A stretch of DNA of 19,949 bases, from NCBI GenBank assembly GCA_964387775.1, contig CAYLZO010000079.1:1-19949 (forward strand), written 5' to 3'. The DNA comes from CAYLZO01 sp964387775 (GTDB lineage Bacteria; Chloroflexota; Anaerolineae; JAAYZQ01). Below the pieces are notes generated by a model. That model had not been told where the DNA came from. It did no database searches and saw only the letters and a program-made list of their open reading frames with translations. The translations under genes and the position numbers were made by a program. Shown piece after piece: positions 1 through 6,273 of this stretch; the first letter of the stretch is position 1; every line of letters begins with the position of its first letter.

Positions 1-1
1 G

Positions 2-274
2 GCCACCGCCAGCGTGGACCCCTTCACCGAGGCGCAAATTCAGGAAGCCACGGACATGATTCTGGCGTCCAGCACGTCGATCCTGATCGCCCATCGGCTC
101 TCAACCGTGCGTGCCGTGGATCGTATCATCGTGTTGGACCAGGGCCGCATCATCGAGGAGGGCGACCATGACGCGCTCATGGCCTTGGGCGGGCACTACG
201 CCGAGCTGTACGACACCTACTTCCGCCACCAGTCGCCCGACTATCGGCCGCAACCGGAGTTGGAGCCAGCGTAG
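2..274 (+). CDS. ABC exporter ATP-binding subunit, C-terminal fragment (5' end outside the window)
   Basis: This is the last 91 residues of an ABC transporter nucleotide-binding domain. It opens with A-T-A-S-V-D, the end of the Walker B/D-loop signature usually written DEATSALD or DEATASVD, then T-E-x-x-I-Q. The switch histidine lies in I-A-H-R-L-S-T-V, followed by the usual exporter ending D-R-I-I-V-L-D-Q-G-R-I-I-E-E-G and H-D-A-L. This arrangement is typical of type IV (MsbA/multidrug-like) exporters, where a membrane domain precedes the ATPase domain on one chain. The membrane part, Walker A and ABC signature lie outside the window, so the substrate cannot be told. The tail after the domain (about 20 residues, P/Q/E-rich) is not conserved. 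A 7-bp hairpin about 40 bases after the stop probably ends the transcript. Confidence 0.9.
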   Translation, partial: ATASVDPFTEAQIQEATDMILASSTSILIAHRLSTVRAVDRIIVLDQGRIIEEGDHDALMALGGHYAELYDTYFRHQSPDYRPQPELEPA

Positions 275-314
275 TTCGCGCGATCTACGCCGGTTGCCAA
301 ATCCAGGCCCAGAC

Positions 315-332
315 GGGGATCTGACGATCCCC
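315..332 (+). terminator. Hairpin after the ABC transporter gene, possible terminator
   Basis: Perfect 7-bp stem GGGGATC / GATCCCC with a TGAC loop, 41 bases after the ABC gene stop. Only a short TTAG follows, so the U-tract is weak. It separates the ABC transporter gene from the aconitase promoter. The rest of the 275-491 gap holds the promoter and an imperfect GAAGTTG repeat, and no other gene. Confidence 0.45.
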
Positions 333-381
333 TTAGAGCAGAATTTGGATCTACTGATACTCAATACAGCTTCCGCGCTTC

Positions 382-411
382 TTCGCACCATCCGGCGAGT
401 AATGATATAAT
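382..411 (+). promoter_or_regulatory. Probable sigma-70-type promoter of the aconitase gene
   Basis: A perfect -10 box TATAAT lies at 406-411 in an AT-rich patch. An acceptable -35 box TTCGCA (4 of 6 matches to TTGACA) lies at 382-387, spacing 18. The predicted transcript start near 418 gives a leader of about 75 bases before the GTG start at 492. The leader carries two exact copies of GAAGTTG (453-459 and 466-472). Confidence 0.6.
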
Positions 412-491
412 TTGGGGGTAACAGGTTTGCCAACTCAGGACAGACGCTTAGTGAAGTTGAGTTGAGAAGTTGGGTTGAAAGGAAGAGGAGT

Positions 492-3215
492 GTGGCGAAA
501 AATCAACAGAGCGATCTTTTTGGTGCCCGCGCGACGCTGGACACGGCCAGTGGCCCCGTCGCGATGTACCGTTTGGAACAACTCGAGAAAGAGGGCGTTG
601 GCGAGGTCGCACGCCTGCCGTTTTCGATCAAGGTCTTGTTGGAAGCTGCACTGCGCAAGCACGACGGCTTCGAGATCACCGAGGGTGACGTTGTCGGGCT
701 GGCCAACTGGGAAGCCAAGAACGTCGAGCAGCGTGAGGTGCCCTTCAAGCCGGCACGCGTCATCATGCAGGATCTCACCGGCGTGCCGGCTGTCGTCGAC
801 CTGGCGGCCTTGCGCTCGGCCATGGACCGCCTGGACGGCGATCCCAAGCGCATCAACCCGATGATCCCCGTCGACCTCGTCATCGATCACTCGGTGCAGG
901 TCGACCAGTTCGGCTCGCAGTTCGCGCTGTTCTTCAACGCCGAGCGCGAGTTCGAGCGTAACCGCGAGCGCTACGAGTTCCTGCGCTGGGGGGCCGACGC
1001 CTTCGACAACTTCAGCGTGGTGCCGCCGGCCACGGGTATCGTGCACCAGGTCAACCTGGAGTTTCTGGGCAAGGTCGTGCAGACGGATACCGAAAACGGC
1101 GAGCGTGTCGCTTTCCCCGACTCCCTCGTCGGCACCGACTCCCACACGACGATGATCAACGGCCTGGGCATCGTCGGCTGGGGCGTGGGCGGCATCGAGG
1201 CCGAGGCCGTCATGCTCGGCGAGCCGATCACCATGCTGCCGCCCGAGGTCGTCGGCTTTGAGCTGCGGGGCGAGCTGGCCGAGGGCGCCACGGCCACCGA
1301 CCTGGTGCTGGTCGTGACCCAGATGCTGCGCCAGCGGGGCGTCGTCGGCAAGTTTGTCGAGTTCTACGGCCCCGGCGTGGGCCGCCTCAGCCTGCCCGAC
1401 CGGGCGACCCTCGCCAACATGTCGCCCGAGTACGGGGCGACGATGGGCTTTTTCCCGGTGGACGCCGAGACGTTGCGCTACCTGCGCCGCACGGCCCGCC
1501 CCGCTGAGCTCGTCGACCTGGTGGAGCGCTACACCCGGGCCCAGGGCCTTTTCCGCACCGACGACGCGCCGGTTCCCGCCTTTTCCGACAGCCTGTCGCT
1601 CGACCTGGGCAGCGTCGAGCCGAGCCTGGCCGGTCCCAAGCGGCCCCAGGACCGCATCCCGCTGCCCGAGGCCAAGGCGGCCTTCGAGGCGGCGCTGGCG
1701 GCGCCCGTCGGGCCGCGTGGCTTTGCCCTGGATGACGATGAAATCACACGGACGGCGGTAGTAGGACAAAATGCCATTTTGTCCCACGGCGCCGTCGTCA
1801 TCGCCGCCATCACCAGTTGCACCAACACCTCGAACCCGACGGTCATGATCGGCGCCGGGCTGCTGGCCAAAAAGGCCGTGGAGCGCGGCCTGCGCGTCCC
1901 GCCCTACGTCAAGACCAGCCTGGCCCCCGGCTCGACGGTCGTCACCCGCTACCTGGAGGCCGCCGGCCTGACGCCCTACCTCGACCAACTGGGCTTTAAC
2001 CTGGTCGGCTACGGCTGCACGACGTGCATCGGCAACAGCGGCCCGCTGCCGGAGGAGGTGGCGCGGACCATCGAGGAGCACGATCTCGTCGCGGCAGCCG
2101 TGTTATCGGGCAACCGCAATTTCGAGGGGCGCATCAACCCCCACGTCCAGGCCAACTATCTCGCCTCGCCGCCGCTGGTCGTGGCCTACGCCCTGGCGGG
2201 CAGCGTGGACGTGGACCTGCTCCGCGAGCCGCTGGGCCGGAACGCCGAGGGCCAGCCCGTCTACCTGCGCGACGTCTGGCCCAGCCAGGCCGAGATCCAG
2301 CAGGCCGTGGCCGACGCCCTCCAGCCCGAGATGTTTGCCGAGCAGTACGCCGGCGTCTATACCGGGAACGAGACCTGGAACCAGATTCCGGCGCCATCCG
2401 CTGCTGCGGCGCTATACGACTGGGACCCTGACTCGACCTACATCCAGGAGCCGCCCTTCTTTATCGGGCTGGTGCCCGAGGTGCCGCCGGTCGAGGACAT
2501 CCACGGGGCACGGGTGCTGGTCCTGCTGGGCGACTCGGTGACGACCGACCACATCTCGCCGGCGGGCAGCATCGCCCTCGACAGCCCGGCGGGCCGCTAC
2601 CTGGTCGAGCGCGGCGTCGAGCGCCGCGATTTCAACTCCTACGGTTCGCGGCGGGGCAACCACGAGGTCATGATGCGCGGCACTTTTGCCAACATCCGGC
2701 TCAAGAATCAGTTGGTGCCCGGCAGCGAGGGCAACGTCACCGAACACCTGCCGACCGGGGAGCAAATGAGCATCTACGACGCGGCCATGCGCTACCAGGA
2801 AGAGGACACACCGCTCATCGTGCTGGCCGGCAAGGAGTACGGCACCGGCAGCTCCCGCGACTGGGCGGCCAAGGGCGTGCAATTGCAGGGCGTGCGGGCC
2901 GTCATCGCCCAGAGCTACGAGCGCATCCACCGCAGCAACCTCATCGGCATGGGCGTGCTGCCCTTGCAGTTCCGCGACGGGGAGGGCGTCGAGGAGTTGG
3001 GCCTGACCGGCCGCGAGGCATTCGACATAACCGGCATCGCCGGCGAGCTGGCGCCGGGCCAGGCGGTCACGGTCCGCGCCCGGCGCGGCGACGGCAGCGA
3101 GACGACCTTCGAGGCCGTCGTCCGGCTGGACACCCCGGTCGAGGTCGAGTATTATCGCAACGGCGGGGTGCTGCACACCATCCTGCGGCGGATGGCGCAA
3201 TCGGACGCTGCCTGA
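492..3215 (+). CDS. acnA: Aconitate hydratase A (citrate/isocitrate interconversion)
   Basis: Aconitase A isomerises citrate to isocitrate via cis-aconitate in the TCA cycle, in the cytoplasm, using a [4Fe-4S] cluster. The three cluster cysteines are C443 (in S-C-T-N-T-S-N-P), C509 and C512 (in Y-G-C-T-T-C-I-G-N). Their spacing matches E. coli AcnA (435, 501, 504). The C-terminal swivel domain shows G-D-S-V-T-T-D-H-I-S-P-A-G, S-Y-G-S-R-R-G-N-H-E-V-M and G-S-S-R-D-W-A-A-K-G. The frame is open from a TTG at 462. I prefer GTG 492 (907 residues; family about 890) because AAGGA at 479-483 sits 8 bases upstream and the extra ten residues are not family-like. The gene has its own promoter and is followed by a strong terminator, so it is probably monocistronic. 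Oddity: a perfect AT-rich palindrome is embedded at 1764-1784, about 20 codons before the first cluster cysteine. Confidence 0.97.
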   Translation: MAKNQQSDLFGARATLDTASGPVAMYRLEQLEKEGVGEVARLPFSIKVLLEAALRKHDGFEITEGDVVGLANWEAKNVEQREVPFKPARVIMQDLTGVPAVVDLAALRSAMDRLDGDPKRINPMIPVDLVIDHSVQVDQFGSQFALFFNAEREFERNRERYEFLRWGADAFDNFSVVPPATGIVHQVNLEFLGKVVQTDTENGERVAFPDSLVGTDSHTTMINGLGIVGWGVGGIEAEAVMLGEPITMLPPEVVGFELRGELAEGATATDLVLVVTQMLRQRGVVGKFVEFYGPGVGRLSLPDRATLANMSPEYGATMGFFPVDAETLRYLRRTARPAELVDLVERYTRAQGLFRTDDAPVPAFSDSLSLDLGSVEPSLAGPKRPQDRIPLPEAKAAFEAALAAPVGPRGFALDDDEITRTAVVGQNAILSHGAVVIAAITSCTNTSNPTVMIGAGLLAKKAVERGLRVPPYVKTSLAPGSTVVTRYLEAAGLTPYLDQLGFNLVGYGCTTCIGNSGPLPEEVARTIEEHDLVAAAVLSGNRNFEGRINPHVQANYLASPPLVVAYALAGSVDVDLLREPLGRNAEGQPVYLRDVWPSQAEIQQAVADALQPEMFAEQYAGVYTGNETWNQIPAPSAAAALYDWDPDSTYIQEPPFFIGLVPEVPPVEDIHGARVLVLLGDSVTTDHISPAGSIALDSPAGRYLVERGVERRDFNSYGSRRGNHEVMMRGTFANIRLKNQLVPGSEGNVTEHLPTGEQMSIYDAAMRYQEEDTPLIVLAGKEYGTGSSRDWAAKGVQLQGVRAVIAQSYERIHRSNLIGMGVLPLQFRDGEGVEELGLTGREAFDITGIAGELAPGQAVTVRARRGDGSETTFEAVVRLDTPVEVEYYRNGGVLHTILRRMAQSDAA
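1764..1784. repeat. Perfect 10-bp palindrome inside the aconitase coding region
   Basis: GGACAAAATG, one C, then CATTTTGTCC: a perfect inverted repeat with a one-base centre. It is AT-rich in a gene that is otherwise strongly GC-rich. It stays in frame and encodes G-Q-N-A-I-L-S just before the conserved H-G-A-V-V-I-A-A-I-T-S-C-T-N core. It looks like an inserted palindromic repeat unit that the protein tolerates. Whether it is dispersed in the genome cannot be seen here. Confidence 0.7.
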
Positions 3216-3235
3216 ACCACGTTTGCTTTGGCCTT

Positions 3236-3273
3236 GCCCCTCACCCGCCAGCCGGGTGGGGGGCGTTTTGCTT
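3236..3273 (+). terminator. Intrinsic terminator after aconitase
   Basis: A 12-bp stem GCCCCTCACCCG (3236-3247) / CGGGTGGGGGGC (3253-3264) with one T-G wobble and a 5-base loop, followed by GTTTTGCTTT. It lies 20 bases after the aconitase stop. Its T-rich tail doubles as the -35 element of the next promoter. Confidence 0.85.
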
Positions 3274-3296
3274 TGCCCTCCCACCTGTGGTACAAT
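3268..3296 (+). promoter_or_regulatory. Promoter of the antitoxin/toxin-like operon
   Basis: -35 TTGCTT (3268-3273), 17-base spacer, -10 TACAAT (3291-3296, 5 of 6). The -35 overlaps the T-tract of the aconitase terminator. Predicted start near 3303, about 33 bases before the ATG at 3336. Confidence 0.55.
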
Positions 3297-3335
3297 CCAC
3301 CCCAGAGACGCGAGCGGCTAGGCGGAGGTGGAGAG

Positions 3336-3617
3336 ATGGATGTGCAGACGCTGACCATGGAACTAAGCAATACGCTGGCGATACCCGAGTCCGAGGTGGT
3401 GCGGAAGGGGCTGCTGGCTTTTATCGACAAAGAGATCCGACTGGCGGAATGGGAGATTGCTCAGATCCGCGAGCGGTATGAGGTATTGTCCCCAGAAGCC
3501 CTGTACCAGGCGATCCAGGAGGGCCAGGTTGCCGGCCATCCTGCCTGGGAAGACTATATTGTCTGGAAAAACAAAAAAGCGCACATGGCCCGATTGCGCC
3601 AGATGGTGGAAGAATAA
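3336..3617 (+). CDS. Small antitoxin-like protein paired with a TumE-like protein
   Basis: A 93-residue protein, mostly predicted helix, rich in charged residues. After a short N-terminal part it has E-S-E-V-V-R-K-G-L-L-A-F-I-D-K-E-I-R and then a long helix with Y-E-V-L-S-P-E-A-L-Y-Q-A-I and W-E-D-Y-I-V-W-K-N-K-K. This resembles the small partner proteins commonly encoded just before TumE/DUF6516 proteins; that family link is from memory, not a search. The start at ATG 3336 is supported by GGAGGTG at 3324-3330, 5 bases upstream; the frame is open further upstream but enters the promoter and terminator. Only 3 bases separate its stop from the next ATG, so the two genes form an operon. The expected role is to neutralise the partner and perhaps repress the operon (inference). 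Confidence 0.7.
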   Translation: MDVQTLTMELSNTLAIPESEVVRKGLLAFIDKEIRLAEWEIAQIRERYEVLSPEALYQAIQEGQVAGHPAWEDYIVWKNKKAHMARLRQMVEE

Positions 3618-3620
3618 TCG

Positions 3621-3986
3621 ATGCTAGACGTATACCAAACGCTGGCGCACTTGGCGCTGAACGAGTTTGCCGATATCGTCGCAGACACCGCCTTCATTGG
3701 TGGAACTCCCGCCAGCCCCAACAAGCTGCGACTGCGGCTAGCCGATGGGTCGTTTCTCGACGTGTGGCTCTCGATGGATGGCGACTACGCGTTTCACTGG
3801 GAGCGCCGTCGCCAGCACGGGACCCTCTATCGCTGGGACAATGCGCCGCACCATCCGCATGTGCACACCGCTCCAAACCACTTTCACGATGGTGACGAGC
3901 AGAATATCGTTGAGAGTGATTTGAGCGACGAGCCCGAAGCCGCGTTGCGTCAGATCCTCGGCTTTGTGCGCAGTCGTATCCTATAG
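3621..3986 (+). CDS. TumE-like (DUF6516-like) toxin candidate
   Basis: A 121-residue soluble protein with no signal peptide. The mark of the family is R-W-D-N-A-P-H-H-P at residues 71-79, preceded by a strand-rich part (K-L-R-L-R-L-A-D-G-S-F-L-D-V) and Y-A-F-H-W, and followed by a second His cluster H-V-H-T-A-P-N-H-F-H. This pattern matches what I know of the TumE/DUF6516 toxin family. The clustered histidines and the conserved D-N would suit an active or metal site, but the biochemical activity is not something I can state. It is coupled to the upstream small gene (3-base gap). The stop lies 22 bases before the next gene, a secreted protein, so read-through into that gene is possible. Confidence 0.7.
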   Translation: MLDVYQTLAHLALNEFADIVADTAFIGGTPASPNKLRLRLADGSFLDVWLSMDGDYAFHWERRRQHGTLYRWDNAPHHPHVHTAPNHFHDGDEQNIVESDLSDEPEAALRQILGFVRSRIL

Positions 3987-4008
3987 GTTCGGCGAGGAGA
4001 GGAAACAG

Positions 4009-5454
4009 ATGCGCCTGATGCCAGTCTTGTTGTTGCTGAGCGTAAGCCTGGTTTCATCCCCGCCTCCAATTGACCCAGATTCTCCGACCATCTTGGTCTC
4101 GACCACGACGATCACCCTCCCCACCTACCCCTACGCCGCCTTCCTGGAGACCCGCCACTCGGACGCCTACAACGTGGACTATCCCTGGCTGAACTGGCCC
4201 GCCTACAACGCCGCTGGACCGCACGTACCCACGCCGCAAAACTATACGGCGCTGGTCGTCGAGAACCCTTATCTGCAACTGACCTTCCTGCCCGAGCTGG
4301 GCGGCCGGCTCTACGGCGTGGAGGTCAAGGCCACGGGCGAGCAACTGCTCTACCAGAACCCGGTGGTCAAGCCGACGCACTGGGGGCCGCCGGAGCAGGG
4401 CTGGTGGCTGGCCGCCGGCGGCGTCGAGTGGGGCCTGCCCGTCGACGAGCACGGCTACGAGTGGGGCGTCCCCTGGAGCTACGACGTACTGACGGCGACC
4501 CAAGGCGTGACCGTCACTCTCTGGGATACCGAGGCCAGCGACCGGGTCCGCGCCCGTGTCGCCGTCTTTTTGCCCGCCGACCAGGCGGCCTTTGAGATTA
4601 CGCCCCGCCTGGAGAATCCCACCGGCGCGCCGCTGAGCTTTAAATTCTGGGAGAACGCCATGCTGGCCCCCGGTGCGGCCAACACCGTCGGCCCGGCGCT
4701 GCGCTTTGCCCTGCCCATCGACCAGGTGACGGTCCACAGTCGCGGCGACGACTACCTGCCCGGCCCCGGCGAGGCGATGGACTGGCCGGTCCACGGCGGC
4801 ATCGACTACTCGCGGCTGGGCAACTGGAACCAGTGGCTGGGCGTCTTTGCCCGGCCCCAGGCGGCCGAGGGCTGGGCCGGCGCCTACGACGAGGCGGCGC
4901 AGCGCGGCCTGGCCCGCGCCTTTCCCCGGCAAGTGGCCGCCGGCGTCAAGGTCTTTGGCTTTGGCTGGAACGCGCCCATCCCGCCCGATACCTGGACCGA
5001 CGACGGCTCGTTCTACGTCGAGCTGCACGGCGGCCCGGCGCCCACGTTCTGGGACACGATCACGCTCGCGCCCGGCGCGTCGCTGGCCTGGACCGAGACC
5101 TGGCTGCCCCTCCGCGATCTGCCGGCGCTGAGCCTGGCGACGGACGAGGTGGCCCTCGGCGTGGGGGCGGACGGCGCCGACCTGCACCTGGGCTTCCTGG
5201 CAGCCGGCCCGCACGACAGCGTGGACGTGCGGCTGTGGCGCCGGCCCGGCTGCGCGCTGCTGTGGAGCGTGGACGACGTGAGCCTGGCGCCGGGGCAAGC
5301 CTTCGGCCACCAACTCGTTAACCTGGGCCTGGACGCCGACCAGGTCATCCTCGGCCTTTTCGAGGAGGACGAGCTGTTGGCCGTCACGGACGACCAGAAC
5401 TGCTGGCCACCCGAGACTCTGCGGCTTTACTACCTGCCGCTAACTCTCAAATAG
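4009..5454 (+). CDS. Secreted DUF5107-like beta-sandwich protein with YLPL tail
   Basis: A 481-residue exported protein. The start at ATG 4009 is chosen because AGGAGAGG (3995-4002) lies 6 bases upstream and it begins a clear signal peptide, M-R-L-M-P-V-L-L-L-L-S-V-S-L-V; the frame is open back to 3964 inside the toxin gene. The core, roughly residues 70-375, has L-P-E-L-G-G-R-L-Y-G-V, L-L-Y-Q-N-P-V-V-K-P, W-W-L-A-A-G-G-V-E-W-G-L-P and N-W-N-Q-W-L-G-V-F-A-R-P. These are characteristic of DUF5107-type proteins with a galactose-mutarotase-like supersandwich, which suggests carbohydrate binding or processing outside the cell (inference). A second beta domain follows, and the chain ends Y-Y-L-P-L-T-L-K, the tail shared by other secreted proteins here. 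No catalytic residues can be named. Confidence 0.8.
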   Translation: MRLMPVLLLLSVSLVSSPPPIDPDSPTILVSTTTITLPTYPYAAFLETRHSDAYNVDYPWLNWPAYNAAGPHVPTPQNYTALVVENPYLQLTFLPELGGRLYGVEVKATGEQLLYQNPVVKPTHWGPPEQGWWLAAGGVEWGLPVDEHGYEWGVPWSYDVLTATQGVTVTLWDTEASDRVRARVAVFLPADQAAFEITPRLENPTGAPLSFKFWENAMLAPGAANTVGPALRFALPIDQVTVHSRGDDYLPGPGEAMDWPVHGGIDYSRLGNWNQWLGVFARPQAAEGWAGAYDEAAQRGLARAFPRQVAAGVKVFGFGWNAPIPPDTWTDDGSFYVELHGGPAPTFWDTITLAPGASLAWTETWLPLRDLPALSLATDEVALGVGADGADLHLGFLAAGPHDSVDVRLWRRPGCALLWSVDDVSLAPGQAFGHQLVNLGLDADQVILGLFEEDELLAVTDDQNCWPPETLRLYYLPLTLK

Positions 5455-5463
5455 CCACCCACC

Positions 5464-5505
5464 GCTGTCGGCTGATAGCTGACGGCTGACCGCTGATAGC
5501 TGACA
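5464..5505. repeat. Six tandem 7-base repeats (GCTGAYN)
   Basis: Units read GCTGTCG, GCTGATA, GCTGACG, GCTGACC, GCTGATA, GCTGACA. They fill most of the 65-base gap and run straight into the ribosome binding site AAAGGAG (5505-5511) of the next gene. They resemble the short tandemly repeated heptamers known from cyanobacterial genomes. Confidence 0.85.
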
Positions 5506-5519
5506 AAGGAGCAGAATCC

Positions 5520-6092
5520 ATGGACAAAAACACCATCGCCATCGTCTCCGGCCTGCCCCGCTCTGGCACTTCGATGATGATGAAGATGCTGGAGGCCGGC
5601 GGCCTGCCGGTGCTCGCCGACCACGTCCGCACTGCCGACGTGGACAACCCCGAGGGCTACTACGAGTTCGAGCGGGTCAAACAGATCGAGCACGACAAGG
5701 GCTGGCTGCCCGAGGCCCGGGGCAGGGTCGTCAAGATGATCGCCGCCCTGCTCAAGCACCTGCCGCCCGACTATCAGTACAAAGTCGTCTTTATGTGGCG
5801 CCAGATCGACGAGGTGCTGGCCTCGCAGCGCGAGATGCTCGTCCACCGGGGCGAGCCGGCCGGCAAGATCCCCGACGAGCAGATGGCCGCCCTCTTTGAA
5901 AAGCACGTGGGCCGCGTCGCGGCCTGGCTGGATCAGCAGCCGAACATCGACGTGCTCTACGTGGACTATGGCGACGTGCTGGCCCAGCCCGAGGACGAGG
6001 CGCGGCGGATCAACCGCTTCCTGGGCGGCGACCTCGACGTGGCGGCGATGGCTGGCGTCGTGGATCCCAGCCTCTATCGGCAGAGGGCCTAA
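5520..6092 (+). CDS. Sulfotransferase-like P-loop protein
   Basis: A 190-residue cytoplasmic protein. At residues 9-19 it has V-S-G-L-P-R-S-G-T-S-M, the phosphosulfate-binding loop of sulfotransferases (P-R-S-G-T-S). It is followed by N-P-E-G-Y-Y-E-F-E, also usual in bacterial members of this fold. A later W-R-Q-I-D-E-V-L-A-S-Q fits the second nucleotide-binding segment, where an Arg and Ser often contact PAPS. At 190 residues it is short for the family (commonly 200-300). The ATG at 5520 has AAAGGAG 8 bases upstream. The sulfate acceptor is unknown. Neighbours on the plus strand do not reveal a pathway. A related nucleotide-binding role without sulfotransfer cannot be excluded. Confidence 0.8.
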   Translation: MDKNTIAIVSGLPRSGTSMMMKMLEAGGLPVLADHVRTADVDNPEGYYEFERVKQIEHDKGWLPEARGRVVKMIAALLKHLPPDYQYKVVFMWRQIDEVLASQREMLVHRGEPAGKIPDEQMAALFEKHVGRVAAWLDQQPNIDVLYVDYGDVLAQPEDEARRINRFLGGDLDVAAMAGVVDPSLYRQRA

Positions 6093-6110
6093 TCGGCTGA
6101 AAGACCCTAA

Positions 6111-6251
6111 ATGCGCTCGCAGCAGCCCACCCGCTTGCAGCGCGACGAGGTGCTCGCCTGGTTCGACGGGCTGCCGGGCTTTGAGGCGGCCCATCGCCGG
6201 GCGGTGAACGTGGTGGACATCGCGCCGCTGGTCGCGGACGATTTCGACTAG
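6111..6251 (+). CDS. Putative 46-residue small protein
   Basis: An ATG ORF of 46 codons starts 18 bases after the sulfotransferase stop and lies in the same reading frame, separated by TAA, six codons and a second TAA. Third codon positions are almost all G or C, as in real genes nearby, and the protein reads like a globular fragment (E-V-L-A-W-F-D-G-L-P-G-F-E-A-A-H-R-R). The upstream GAAAGA is a poor ribosome binding site. Either this is a small gene translated by coupling, or the detached tail of an older, longer gene. It shows no signal peptide, membrane segment or motif I recognise. The pyrroline-5-carboxylate dehydrogenase gene ends convergently 22 bases away. Confidence 0.4.
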   Translation: MRSQQPTRLQRDEVLAWFDGLPGFEAAHRRAVNVVDIAPLVADDFD

Positions 6252-6273
6252 ACCAACCCTTAGCGTCTCTTGG

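Noticed and set aside
435..2081. Long antisense ORF of 548 codons opposite aconitase
   Set aside because: Such ORFs are expected opposite GC-rich genes; the protein is low-complexity (G/A/R/H-rich), matches no family and overlaps an unmistakable aconitase.
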